A stretch of DNA of 7,509 nucleotides. Source: Chloroflexota bacterium (GTDB lineage Bacteria > Chloroflexota > Anaerolineae > Aggregatilineales > Phototrophicaceae). A program made the translations under genes and the position numbers. Shown here in pieces: positions 1-5,693 of the stretch. The notes under the pieces were generated by a model. The model searched no databases, was not told the DNA's origin, and saw only the letters and a program-made list of their open reading frames with translations. The stretch lies in the NCBI GenBank assembly GCA_023392115.1, contig JAEVZT010000345.1, forward strand, positions 1 to 7,509. Direction: 5' to 3'. Positions within the stretch are counted from its first letter, which is position 1, and the number at the start of each line of letters is the position of its first letter.

Positions 1-57
1 GGCTCTGGAGTCTGTTTCGCGAAGGCTTGCGCTACTTCGCACAAGTCGTCCAACGCC

Positions 58-101
58 AAACCGTGTGTCTAGGCTTTACTTTCATCCCAGACACACGGTT
101 T
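58..101. terminator. Long inverted repeat downstream of pheT, possible terminator
   Basis: The arms AAACCGTGTGTCT (58-70) and AGACACACGGTTT (89-101) are a perfect 13-bp inverted repeat around an 18-nt loop. Two more G-C pairs are possible just inside one mismatch. It lies about 125 nt past the end of pheT on the minus strand, where a transcript end is expected. Neither side has a real U-tract (only TTT), so if it terminates it may work in both directions or with help. It could instead be a protein-binding palindrome or the end of a small repeat. Nothing recognisable is seen in bases 1-57. Confidence 0.35.
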
Positions 102-110
102 ACCTGAAAA

Positions 111-172
111 CATGTCCTCTCCTCAGCCCAACGGAGAGGGGCGGTTGAGCGCAGCGAAATGGGGTGAGGTTT
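111..172. repeat. Interspersed-repeat-like CCTCACCCC / CCCCTCTCC element
   Basis: On the minus strand this stretch reads CCTCACCCC, then TTTCGCTGCGCTCA, then CCCCTCTCC and GGAGAGG. That combination resembles intergenic repeats seen in many copies in Chloroflexota and other GC-rich genomes. CCTCTCC (116-122) pairs with GGAGAGG (133-139) to form a hairpin. Only one copy is in this window, so calling it a repeat rests on resemblance, not on a second copy. It separates the end of pheT from the inverted repeat further left. Confidence 0.35.
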
Positions 173-224
173 TGCTAGACGTGATTGAATACCGGACAAG
201 CCTTTAAGCCCCCGGCAGTTGATG

Positions 225-1196
225 CTACGCGCGCAGCTTCGCGCCGAGTTCGCGCTCGGCAGTTCTGACAATCCGGTCGTGGACGCGGGCGACTTCCTTG
301 TCGGTCAGCGTCCGCTCGTCGGTCTGGTAGGTCAGGCTGTAGGCGAGGCTCTTCGACCCCGCCGGAATCGGATCGCCCCGGTAGACGTCGAACAGGCGCG
401 CGTCCTTGAGCAAATTCCCGCCCGCGCGGCGGATCGCTGCTTCGACGGCGGCGGCAGGTGTGTCCTCGCCGACGACGAGCGCGATGTCCTGAAGGACGGG
501 CGGTGTCAGCGGCAGCGCCGTCGTGTCGAACATCTGGCGCGCGCGCTCGAGCAGGGCGGCGAGGTCGAATTCGCCGAGCAGGACGGGCGCGTCGTTGAGT
601 TCGTAGCGCTGCGCGACCAGCGGGTGCAGCTCACCGAAGACGCCGATCGGCGTTCCGTCGATGCTCAACAGCGCCGAGCGACCGGGGTGCAGCGTCGTGT
701 GTTCGGCGCGGTTGTAGGCTGCGCCTTCGACGTGCAAGCCATCGAGCAGCCCTTCGACAATCCCCTTCAAATCGTAGAAGTTGAAGTTCGGCGCTTCGCT
801 TTGATCCTGCCAGTCGGGCAGCGACCGTGCGCCCGTGATCAGGATGCCTAATCGGCGCGGCTCGTCGGGAAGCTGCTCGGTCGCCTGTTTGAGATAGACG
901 CTCCCGATCTCGAACAGCGCCTGCCGCGTCTGGTAGCGGCTGTTCGCCTGTGCCGTCTCGATCAGGTTGGTCAGCAGCGTATGGCGCATCACCGTCTTGT
1001 CCGGCGAAATCGGGTTGGCAAGCGTGATGTAATCGGCGATCGGCAGCGACGACGGCTGCTCCGGCGGCACGAGCGCCGCTTCGCGTTCGGGCGTCGTCAG
1101 CCGGTAGCTGATGATCTCGCGCAGACCGAGCGCCACCAGCAGATCGCGCGTACTTTCCTCAAGCGTCAGCTCAGGATTGGAGCGCTGCGGCGGCAT
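225..1196 (-). CDS. pheT: Phenylalanyl-tRNA synthetase beta subunit, C-terminal part (after in-frame stop)
   Basis: This is the second part of PheT, in the same frame as the N-terminal part and separated from it by one TAA and 11 further sense codons. Residues 1 to about 215, counted from the ATG at 1196, match the catalytically inactive class II synthetase-like core of the beta subunit: GLREIISY, LANPISPDKTVMR, LFEIGSVY, GELHPLV. Residues from about 229 to the end match the FDX-ACB anticodon-binding domain (LQDIALVV, LFDVYRG, SLAYSLTYQ, RTLTDKEV). The natural C-terminus is present. The ATG at 1196 is merely the first ATG after the stop. No good Shine-Dalgarno sequence precedes it, so separate translation is doubtful. 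These domains form the alpha-beta core interface and recognise tRNA, so a beta subunit lacking them should not work. Alternatives are a pseudogene, a sequencing error, stop read-through, or a two-piece subunit. Confidence 0.85.
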   Translation of the reverse strand: MPPQRSNPELTLEESTRDLLVALGLREIISYRLTTPEREAALVPPEQPSSLPIADYITLANPISPDKTVMRHTLLTNLIETAQANSRYQTRQALFEIGSVYLKQATEQLPDEPRRLGILITGARSLPDWQDQSEAPNFNFYDLKGIVEGLLDGLHVEGAAYNRAEHTTLHPGRSALLSIDGTPIGVFGELHPLVAQRYELNDAPVLLGEFDLAALLERARQMFDTTALPLTPPVLQDIALVVGEDTPAAAVEAAIRRAGGNLLKDARLFDVYRGDPIPAGSKSLAYSLTYQTDERTLTDKEVARVHDRIVRTAERELGAKLRA

Positions 1197-1229
1197 GGCG
1201 TCGGCGATGCTCGTCGTCGGGATTCTGCC

Positions 1230-1232
1230 TTA
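1230..1232 (-). other. pheT: Single in-frame TAA interrupting pheT
   Basis: The minus strand reads ATC TAC GGC TAA GGC AGA ATC CCG, that is I-Y-G-stop-G-R-I-P. The PheT family has IYGYxxIP here, at the end of the B5 domain, so the stop replaces a conserved tyrosine. One base change (TAC or TAT to TAA) explains it. No frame change occurs and homology continues directly on the other side. Confidence 0.85.
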
Positions 1233-2777
1233 GCCGTAGATGCGGGCGATCTGCTCGATCAAGTCCGCCTCGCCGATGATCCCCGTGCCGATGTCGAGGC
1301 GCGTGTCGGGCACGCCGACGCTCAGGCTGTCGTCCTGCATTTGGACGGTGAAGCCGCCGCGCGTCAGCACGTCCGCCGCCTGTTCAAGCGTGAAGTCGAC
1401 GCCGGTTAGGCGGCGAATTTCCGCCAGCGGCAGTTGAACGACGACGGTTTCCGGCTGAAGCGGGTATTCGTCGATCACGCCGCGCGCGATCGTGCCGCCG
1501 CCCGTTTGACGCATTAGCTCGATGCCGCGCTCAACGCCGCGCCGCGCCCAGCTTGGATGCACGCCGCGGCTGAAGCGCAGCCCCGCTTCGGTCTGCACCT
1601 TCTGCGACTGCATCGTCCGGCGAATGTTGATGAAGTTCCAGTTCGCCGACTCGAGCAGGACGCTGCGGGTCGTCTCGCTGATCTCCGTCTCCGCGCCGCC
1701 GATGACGCCGCCGAGGCTCAAGACGCCCGCCGTGTCGGTGACGAGGATGTTGTGCGGCTCAAGCGTCCGCTTGACCTCGTCGAGCGTTTCCAGCGTTTCG
1801 CCCGCTTCGGGCAGGCGCGTGATGATCTTCGGCGTGCTGCCACTGGCGCGTTCGCACAGCTTGTCGTAGTCGAAGGCGTGGAGCGGCTGCCCAATCTCGA
1901 ACGTGACGTAGTTGGTCACGTCGACGATGTTGTTGATCGGGCGCTGCTCGACAAGCCGCAGGCGGCGCTGCATCCACTCCGGCGACGGCTTGACCGTCAC
2001 GTCGCGGATCAGCGTCAGCGTGAAGCGCGGGTTGAGCGACGGCTCGCGGATTTCGAGCGCCACCTGTCCCTCAATCGGATCGCCTTCAGCCACGATCTCA
2101 TACGACGGCTCGCGCAGTTCCCGACCGGTCAGCGCGGCGATCTCGCGCGCAATGCCGAGGATGCTGTACGCGCGCGCCAGATTCGGCGTCAGCGACACGT
2201 CGAGGATCGCGTCGCCGAGCACGTCCTGAAGCGGCGTCCCCGGCGGGAAACCGGGGTCTTCGTGCATCAGGATCACGCCTTCGTGCTCGTCCGAGATGCC
2301 GAGTTCCTTTTCCGAGCAGACCATGCTCCGGTTCGGGATGCCGCGCAGCGGTTTCTCCTTAAGGATCATGCGCTTCGGCTCGGCGCTGTGACCGTCCCAG
2401 ACTTCCGCGCCCTCTTTGGCGAAGGCAGTCCACAGCGGCTTTTCGAGCGCGCCCTTGTCCTTATACGGGAACAGGTTCGGCGCGCCGGTGACGCACTGTT
2501 CGAGTTCGTCGCCGCCGTAGTCGACCATCGCCAGTACCAGACGGTCGGCGTTCGGGTGCGCCTTAACTTCGCGGATCGCGCCGAGCAGCAGCTTTTCACG
2601 ATCCCAAACGAGATGATCGGATATCGGCTGGCGCACGCCTTCGACGAACTGCTGCGGCACGCCGATGTATTGAATGTGTTCGACTTCCATGCCGGCCGCG
2701 GTCATGCGCTCCGCCAGCGCCTCGATCGGCACGTCGATGTCGACGAATTCTCTCAACCACGATACAGGTACGAGCAT
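1230..2777 (-). CDS. pheT: Phenylalanyl-tRNA synthetase beta subunit, N-terminal part
   Basis: This is the N-terminal 515 residues of the beta subunit of the cytoplasmic alpha2-beta2 enzyme that charges tRNA-Phe. The domain order fits the family: PVSWLREFVDIDV at the start, an EMAP/tRNA-binding domain at about 62-192 (AHPNADRL, VTGAPN, MVCSEKELGI), a B3/B4 editing domain at about 195-420 (SLTPNLARAYSILGIARE, INNIVDVTNYV, GQPLHAFDYDKL, EAGLRFSRGV), and B5 from about 440 (RLDI, EADLIEQIARIYG). The segments before AHPNADRL and between about residues 100 and 145 are longer than in E. coli PheT. The ATG at 2777 has AGAAGG (2786-2791) 8 nt upstream and lies 17 nt after the pheS stop, so the two genes are co-transcribed under the T-box. 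The frame ends at a TAA in the IYGYxxIP motif; the rest of the protein follows in the same frame. Read through, the protein would be 850 aa, a normal to slightly long PheT. Confidence 0.9.
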   Translation of the reverse strand: MLVPVSWLREFVDIDVPIEALAERMTAAGMEVEHIQYIGVPQQFVEGVRQPISDHLVWDREKLLLGAIREVKAHPNADRLVLAMVDYGGDELEQCVTGAPNLFPYKDKGALEKPLWTAFAKEGAEVWDGHSAEPKRMILKEKPLRGIPNRSMVCSEKELGISDEHEGVILMHEDPGFPPGTPLQDVLGDAILDVSLTPNLARAYSILGIAREIAALTGRELREPSYEIVAEGDPIEGQVALEIREPSLNPRFTLTLIRDVTVKPSPEWMQRRLRLVEQRPINNIVDVTNYVTFEIGQPLHAFDYDKLCERASGSTPKIITRLPEAGETLETLDEVKRTLEPHNILVTDTAGVLSLGGVIGGAETEISETTRSVLLESANWNFINIRRTMQSQKVQTEAGLRFSRGVHPSWARRGVERGIELMRQTGGGTIARGVIDEYPLQPETVVVQLPLAEIRRLTGVDFTLEQAADVLTRGGFTVQMQDDSLSVGVPDTRLDIGTGIIGEADLIEQIARIYG

Positions 2778-2785
2778 GTGAGATA

Positions 2786-2791
2786 CCTTCT
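2786..2791 (-). promoter_or_regulatory. Shine-Dalgarno sequence of pheT
   Basis: AGAAGG on the minus strand lies 8 nt upstream of the pheT ATG and just after the pheS stop codon. It supports the ATG at 2777 as the start and independent initiation on a shared message. Confidence 0.7.
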
Positions 2792-2794
2792 TTG

Positions 2795-3829
2795 CTAGAA
2801 CTGCTCAAGGAACCGTAGATCGTTGCCCCAGTAGTAGCGGATGTCTTTGACGCCGTACTTGAGGTTGATCATGCGCTCGACGCCCATGCCGAAGGCGAAG
2901 CCGCTCCACTCGCGCGGATCGTAGCCGCCGTTGCGCATGACGACCGGATGTACCATGCCGCAGCCGGCGATTTCGAGCCAGCCGGTGTGCTTGCACATGG
3001 CGCAGCCCGTCCCGCCGCACAGCAGGCATTCGACGTCGACTTCCATGCTCGGTTCGGTGAACGGGAAGTACGAGCTGCGGAAGCGCACCTGCTTGTCGTC
3101 GCCGAACATGCGCCGCGCGAACTCGGCGATCGTGCCCTTGAGGTCGCTCAGGCGGATGTTCCTGCCGATCGCCAGCCCTTCGACCTGATGGAACTGGATT
3201 TCGCTGCGAACCGACACCTGCTCGTAGCGGTAGCACATCCCCGGCAGGATGACGCGGATCGGCTGCGTGCCGTCGCCGCCCAGTTCGTGCATGGCGCGGA
3301 TCTGCCCCGGCGAGGTGTGCGTCCGCAGGACGACGCCCGGCGTCGTCGTGTGGAAGGTATCCCACATGTCGCGGGCGGGGTGGTGCTGCGGAATGTTGAG
3401 CAGCTCGAAGTTCATCTCGTCGGTTTCGACGTCGCGGCTGCGGTAAACCTGAAAGCCCATTTCCGCCCAGATGGCGTAGAATTCGCGCAGCGTCCGCGTC
3501 GACGGGTGCAGCCCGCCGACCGGTTCGCGCCGACCGGGCAGCGTCACGTCGATCGCGCCAAGCTCGAGGTCGCGCGCCAGTTCCTGCTGCTGCACGAGCG
3601 ATTCGCGCTCGGCGTAAGCCTGCGTCAGCGCCTGCTTGACCTCGTTGGCGCGCTTGCCAAAGTCGGCGCGCTGTTCCTTCGGCAGCGTGCCGACGCTGCG
3701 GACGAGTTCCGTCACCGCGCCCTTCTTGCCTAGATACTTGAGTTCCCACGCGCGCAGCGGCACACTGTGAGTGACGCTCTCAAGCTCCGCCAGCGCTTCC
3801 TGCTGAACCTTGTCGAGTTGTTCCTGCAT
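2795..3829 (-). CDS. pheS: Phenylalanyl-tRNA synthetase alpha subunit
   Basis: PheS is the catalytic alpha subunit of the alpha2-beta2 phenylalanyl-tRNA synthetase: it activates Phe with ATP and transfers it to tRNA-Phe in the cytoplasm. Residues 1 to about 90 are the helical, coiled-coil N-domain (LKYLGKKGAVTEL, KRANEVKQAL). The class II core follows: LHPSTRTLREFYAIWAEMGF (107-126), WDTFHTTTPGVVLRTHTSP (156-174), motif 2 around LPGMCYRYE and FHQVEGLAIG (195-222), the Phe pocket YFPFTEPSMEVDV (254-266), and motif 3 GFAFGMGVERM (310-320). Four cysteines (C268, C271, C276, C279) form a CxxC-x4-CxxC insertion, also known in PheS of several other bacteria but absent from E. coli. The ATG at 3829 is preferred, giving 344 aa: GGGAG lies 8 nt upstream and homology begins there. 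An in-frame ATG at 3871 lies in the loop of the T-box terminator and is rejected. pheT follows after 17 nt. Confidence 0.96.
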   Translation of the reverse strand: MQEQLDKVQQEALAELESVTHSVPLRAWELKYLGKKGAVTELVRSVGTLPKEQRADFGKRANEVKQALTQAYAERESLVQQQELARDLELGAIDVTLPGRREPVGGLHPSTRTLREFYAIWAEMGFQVYRSRDVETDEMNFELLNIPQHHPARDMWDTFHTTTPGVVLRTHTSPGQIRAMHELGGDGTQPIRVILPGMCYRYEQVSVRSEIQFHQVEGLAIGRNIRLSDLKGTIAEFARRMFGDDKQVRFRSSYFPFTEPSMEVDVECLLCGGTGCAMCKHTGWLEIAGCGMVHPVVMRNGGYDPREWSGFAFGMGVERMINLKYGVKDIRYYWGNDLRFLEQF

Positions 3830-3837
3830 ACGGCTCT

Positions 3838-3842
3838 CTCCC
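3838..3842 (-). promoter_or_regulatory. Shine-Dalgarno sequence of pheS
   Basis: GGGAG on the minus strand lies 8 nt before the ATG at 3829 and directly after the U-tract of the T-box terminator. This layout, with the leader ending, then the RBS, then the start, decides the start against the longer reading frame from 3871. Confidence 0.65.
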
Positions 3843-3887
3843 AAAAACAAAACGCCCGCGTCCCACAGCATTAGGGACGAGAGCGTT
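3843..3887 (-). terminator. T-box intrinsic terminator upstream of pheS
   Basis: On the minus strand AACGCTCTCGTCCC (3887-3874) pairs with GGGACGCGGGCGTT (3864-3851) around a 9-nt loop, with one C-T mismatch and one wobble. TTGTTTTT follows (3850-3843). The upstream arm contains CTCTCG and CCCT, which can instead pair with CGGGAG and AGGG in the T-box antiterminator. The two folds are therefore mutually exclusive, as required for tRNA-controlled attenuation. Confidence 0.92.
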
Positions 3888-4127
3888 GAATCTCCCGCGG
3901 TACCACCCTTATTGGCTGGTCAAAGCCAGCCCACTCTTTGAGCCTACTGACGCGAGGCAGTGCGGAGCGGACTACGCAGGCGCTGAACGTGCCCTTCACC
4001 CGTCGGCGTGTGCGATCGCACGGTCGGAGGGAATTTCGGCGAGGGCTTCCTGCCGCGCTCTCAGTCTACGGCGCTGGCTCCCTGTCGGTTGCTGGACTCG
4101 CGTACTTGTCTCCGGCATCGCCTTTAC
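3843..4127 (-). promoter_or_regulatory. T-box riboswitch (tRNA-Phe) controlling pheST
   Basis: The leader carries the hallmark T-box sequence GGGTGGTACCGCGG (3908-3895). Its UGGU (3905-3902) can pair with the ACCA end of uncharged tRNA-Phe. Stem I is recognisable: GGAG (4113-4110) pairs with CTCC (4029-4026), and GCGAG (4101-4097) pairs with CTCGC (4043-4039). Between them lies the specifier loop, with ACAAGTAC on the 5' side and CGAAATTCC on the 3' side; AGTA and GAA are the usual S-turn pieces. TTC at 4033-4031 is the Phe specifier codon, matching the genes it controls. CTGAGAG in the upper part of stem I is also typical. In the antiterminator CGGGAG pairs with CTCTCG, and AGGG with CCCT. 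Uncharged tRNA-Phe should stabilise it and allow transcription into pheS. Exact leader ends are inferred from the promoter and the terminator. Confidence 0.95.
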
Positions 4128-4134
4128 AGTTCGT

Positions 4135-4164
4135 ATTATGACGGCGGAAAGCGCGGGCTGTCAA
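4135..4164 (-). promoter_or_regulatory. Promoter of the pheST T-box leader
   Basis: On the minus strand TTGACA (4164-4159) is followed by an 18-nt spacer and CATAAT (4140-4135), a near-consensus vegetative sigma promoter. Transcription should begin near 4128, about 15 nt before stem I of the T-box. It is divergent from the plus-strand promoter at 4216; about 50 bp, partly AT-rich, separate the two -35 boxes. Confidence 0.82.
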
Positions 4165-4215
4165 GTCCTGACCCCAGTTGAACCATTAAACCTTGTTAAA
4201 GCTAATTCGGGCTGC

Positions 4216-4244
4216 TTGACATGCTTTTCAAACCGTGATATTCT
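4216..4244 (+). promoter_or_regulatory. Promoter of the HTH small-gene cluster
   Basis: TTGACA (4216-4221), a 17-nt spacer and TATTCT (4239-4244) make a strong vegetative-type promoter, with a start expected near 4251. It points away from the pheST promoter. The first clear gene begins at 4420, so the message would have a leader of about 170 nt. Confidence 0.78.
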
Positions 4245-4348
4245 GTCCATGCGTATGAGAAGGCATGTACGCCGATCACGCGTTGTGTACGGTTCAGAAT
4301 GGATGTGAACGGGATGCAACAGGCAAACCCGATAGAACACATCAGCGC

Positions 4349-4404
4349 GCGCGAACGACTCCGTTAGGACTCGTTACGCGCACGTCCCCCGCCACGGTGG
4401 GGGA
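4349..4404 (+). other. Two stable hairpins in the 5' leader of the HTH gene
   Basis: The first hairpin spans 4349-4381. GCGCG (4349-4353) pairs with CGCGC (4377-4381), AACGA (4354-4358) with TCGTT (4371-4375), and TCC with GGA, closing a GTTA loop. It has one C-C mismatch and one bulged A. The second spans 4385-4404: TCCCCC pairs with GGGGGA, and its base lies 5 nt before the GGAGG ribosome-binding site of the HTH gene. Together they occupy the end of the roughly 170-nt leader. A 22-codon ORF (4299-4367, no clear ribosome-binding site) stops inside the first hairpin. This looks like a structured leader that could affect translation or be a regulator target, but it matches no riboswitch class I recognise. 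Confidence 0.45.
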
Positions 4405-4419
4405 GAATTGGAGGATTCG

Positions 4420-4635
4420 ATGAGCACATCACTCAAGCCGAGAATCGAACCCGGAGCGGTGTATTCCCGACAGGAAGCCGCCGAAGCGCTGGGCATTAGC
4501 CTCAGCACTTTGAAGCGCCTTGTCAAGAACGGGCATCTGCGCGTCAGCAAGCCCTTTGGGATGCGTCGTGTGTTCATCACGGGCGAGAGCATCCTCGCCA
4601 TGCTCGACCAGACAGTCGTGGAGCGGGGTGCCTAG
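4420..4635 (+). CDS. Small excisionase-family helix-turn-helix DNA-binding protein
   Basis: This 71-aa protein is almost entirely one MerR/excisionase-like winged helix-turn-helix (HTH_17 type). YSRQEAAEALGIS (15-27) gives the first helices, STLKRLVKNGHL (29-40) the recognition helix and turn, and FGMRRVFITGESILAMLDQ (46-64) the wing and final helix. Such proteins bind DNA as phage or plasmid excisionases, small transcription regulators, or antitoxin-like factors. The ATG at 4420 is chosen because GGAGG (4410-4414) lies 5 nt upstream; an in-frame TTG at 4408 overlaps that site. It is the first gene after the 4216 promoter and follows a hairpin-rich leader. Its stop touches the start of the next ORF. 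No integrase, attachment site or other phage gene is visible in the window, so an excisionase role is not supported. Local or self-regulation is a guess. Confidence 0.8.
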   Translation: MSTSLKPRIEPGAVYSRQEAAEALGISLSTLKRLVKNGHLRVSKPFGMRRVFITGESILAMLDQTVVERGA

Positions 4636-4845
4636 ATGATGACGCGCACGCTGCTTCACCTCACGTTCGGTTGGTTCGATCAGGGGACGATTCTGCCTGC
4701 TGCCCGCGCGAAAGGATTCGGATTCGCGCAGGAAGCCGGCTGCGAGTCGGCTGATGCCGCCGTGCGTGTTGTGAACAGCCTGCCGGGTGGCGCGGTTTAT
4801 CGGTTAGGACAGTCTTACGATCAAGGAGTACGCCTTAGCGGTTGA
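4636..4845 (+). CDS. Hypothetical 69-aa protein, coupled to the HTH gene
   Basis: I do not recognise this ORF. Its ATG follows the TAG of the HTH gene with no gap, as in translational coupling, but the only upstream purine-rich stretch (GAGCGGGGTG) is a poor Shine-Dalgarno. The predicted protein starts with a hydrophobic and aromatic segment (LLHLTFGWF), then AARAKGFGFAQEAGCES and a mixed C-terminus. Codon use looks like that of the neighbours. Its last codons overlap a 7-bp inverted repeat (4824-4830 with 4846-4852), and a strong terminator begins 27 nt after its stop. It could be a genuine small partner of the HTH protein, or a chance frame in a 3' untranslated region. Confidence 0.42.
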   Translation: MMTRTLLHLTFGWFDQGTILPAARAKGFGFAQEAGCESADAAVRVVNSLPGGAVYRLGQSYDQGVRLSG

Positions 4846-4872
4846 TACTCCTGACCCCACTAGGGTTCCCTT

Positions 4873-4915
4873 AAAGGGCGTGAGACTGACAGCAGCAAAG
4901 TCTCACGCCCTTTTT
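4873..4915 (+). terminator. Strong intrinsic terminator after the HTH unit
   Basis: AAAGGGCGTGAGACT (4873-4887) and AGTCTCACGCCCTTT (4899-4913) are a perfect 15-bp inverted repeat with an 11-nt loop, and the T-run covers 4911-4915. A smaller stem, AGGAGTA (4824-4830) with TACTCCT (4846-4852), precedes it. The next gene starts only 31 nt after the T-run, with no visible promoter in that space. Expression of the next gene may therefore depend on read-through. Confidence 0.92.
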
Positions 4916-4946
4916 ATTTGCGTTAAGCAGCAAGCGAGGTAAACGA

Positions 4947-5195
4947 ATGACACCTCAACCCAACTTACAACTGCTCTACAACGAAGCCCGGCTCTCGAGC
5001 TTGGCGGAGGCGCTCGACGAACTGCACAGCGCCGCCGCCGATGGCGCAGTCCGGTCGGTCACGACACTCAGCAACGCGGAACTGATCGGCTGGCTGCGGG
5101 AAATCATGTACACGGCACGAGAGACGATGTTGGAGATAGAAGCCAACAATTCCGAACGGGATGCAGGGTTGAGTCTGGTACGCAAGTCGTCGTAA
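4947..5195 (+). CDS. Hypothetical 82-aa helical protein
   Basis: I do not recognise the family. The ATG has GAGGT (4936-4940) 6 nt upstream, a good start. The protein is Ala-, Leu- and Glu-rich and looks mostly helical (LYNEARLSSLAEALDELHSA, then ELIGWLREIMYTARETMLEIEA). It has no signal peptide, no membrane segment and no cysteine. Leu and Ile spacing suggests amphipathic helices or a small helical bundle, possibly a dimer. It lies directly after a strong terminator and before another small gene with its own ribosome-binding site. Codon use resembles the neighbours, which favours a real gene. A regulator, antitoxin or adaptor is conceivable, but nothing in the sequence proves any of these. 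Confidence 0.62.
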   Translation: MTPQPNLQLLYNEARLSSLAEALDELHSAAADGAVRSVTTLSNAELIGWLREIMYTARETMLEIEANNSERDAGLSLVRKSS

Positions 5196-5210
5196 CGGGC
5201 GAAACTGCGG

Positions 5211-5229
5211 GGGCTGAGAAGTACAGCCC
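5211..5229 (+). other. Hairpin between two small genes
   Basis: GGGCTG (5211-5216) pairs perfectly with CAGCCC (5224-5229) around a 7-nt loop, in the 84-nt gap between the 82-aa and 52-aa genes. It has no T-run, so it is not a terminator. It might stabilise or process the message, or arise by chance in GC-rich DNA. Confidence 0.3.
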
Positions 5230-5279
5230 GACGAGCGCCAGTCATGTCACTAGCAGCGCAACAACGAGGGGAAAACCTC

Positions 5280-5438
5280 ATGAACTTGCAGCACACTGAT
5301 TTCAGAATGTTCAAGGACAAGCAGCGCGAATTGGAGCGCAAGGCGAAACAACAGCGGCTCGCACGCGAAGTCGAACGCAGTACCAGCCGTCGCCGCCGCT
5401 CCACGCCGCTCTGGACGCGACTGTGGTCGCTGTTCTAG
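5280..5438 (+). CDS. Hypothetical 52-aa basic protein
   Basis: This is an unrecognised short protein. The ATG at 5280 is preferred because GAGGGG (5266-5271) lies 8 nt upstream; an upstream in-frame ATG at 5244 has no such site. The product is strongly basic (11 Arg and 4 Lys in 52 residues), with a long charged helix (MFKDKQRELERKAKQQRLA), an SRRRRS patch, and a hydrophobic aromatic tail, LWTRLWSLF. Such composition suits nucleic-acid or membrane-surface contact; it could also suit a toxin-like peptide. That is inference only. It follows the 82-aa gene by 84 nt on the same strand and is probably co-transcribed with it. No promoter is evident in between. Confidence 0.5.
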   Translation: MNLQHTDFRMFKDKQRELERKAKQQRLAREVERSTSRRRRSTPLWTRLWSLF

Positions 5439-5693
5439 CAAAGTCGGAAACGCGACGAGCGCACCGGCGGAAAGGCGAGACAGGCATGTGTGACAACCAC
5501 ATAACGGAAACAGCCTATCGGCTTGACGACCGGACGCTCGTTGGCAGTATGAGCAAGCGGTCGTGAAGCCCCACGACCGAACAGAAACGTACAGCAATGG
5601 ACAGCAAATCGAAGCACACTGGGCGGGGCTTATTGTTAGCGGGCAAACTGAGTAACGGCAAGACAGCGCACGATTTAACGGTAGACAGGGAAC
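5439..5693 (+). other. Gene-poor, hairpin-rich stretch before a terminator (possible structured RNA)
   Basis: No convincing gene is seen here. The stretch holds several local inverted repeats: ATGTG with CACAT (5486-5502), AGCC with GGCT (5512-5523), and an 8-bp perfect stem CGGTCGTG with CACGACCG around a 6-nt loop (5558-5579). It ends at a very strong terminator. A 26-codon ORF (5486-5566) stops within the last stem; its upstream AAAGGCGAG is only a fair ribosome-binding site. The stretch is either a long structured 3' untranslated region of the small-gene message or a non-coding RNA. No promoter of its own was found. Confidence 0.3.

Noticed and set aside
1557..2798. Long plus-strand frame of 413 codons opposite pheT
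   Set aside because: It is Arg- and Asp-rich antisense translation of a high-GC gene, with no domain; the minus strand is clearly pheT.
3830..3871. Fourteen-codon N-terminal extension of PheS from an ATG at 3871
   Set aside because: That ATG lies in the loop of the T-box terminator and has no ribosome-binding site; homology and a good Shine-Dalgarno support the ATG at 3829.
3886..4308. Open frame of 140 codons on the plus strand
   Set aside because: It lies opposite the T-box leader and promoter, has no family resemblance, and is explained as a shadow of the structured RNA.
4251..4419. tRNA gene or known small RNA in the leader
   Set aside because: There is no T-arm GGTTCGAATCC-like sequence or cloverleaf, and no recognised RNA family signature.
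4166..4859. 11-bp direct repeat TCCTGACCCCA at 4166-4176 and 4849-4859 bracketing the HTH unit
   Set aside because: Several 11-mer repeats are expected by chance in a window of this size; no terminal inverted repeats, integrase or target-site signature support an element boundary.
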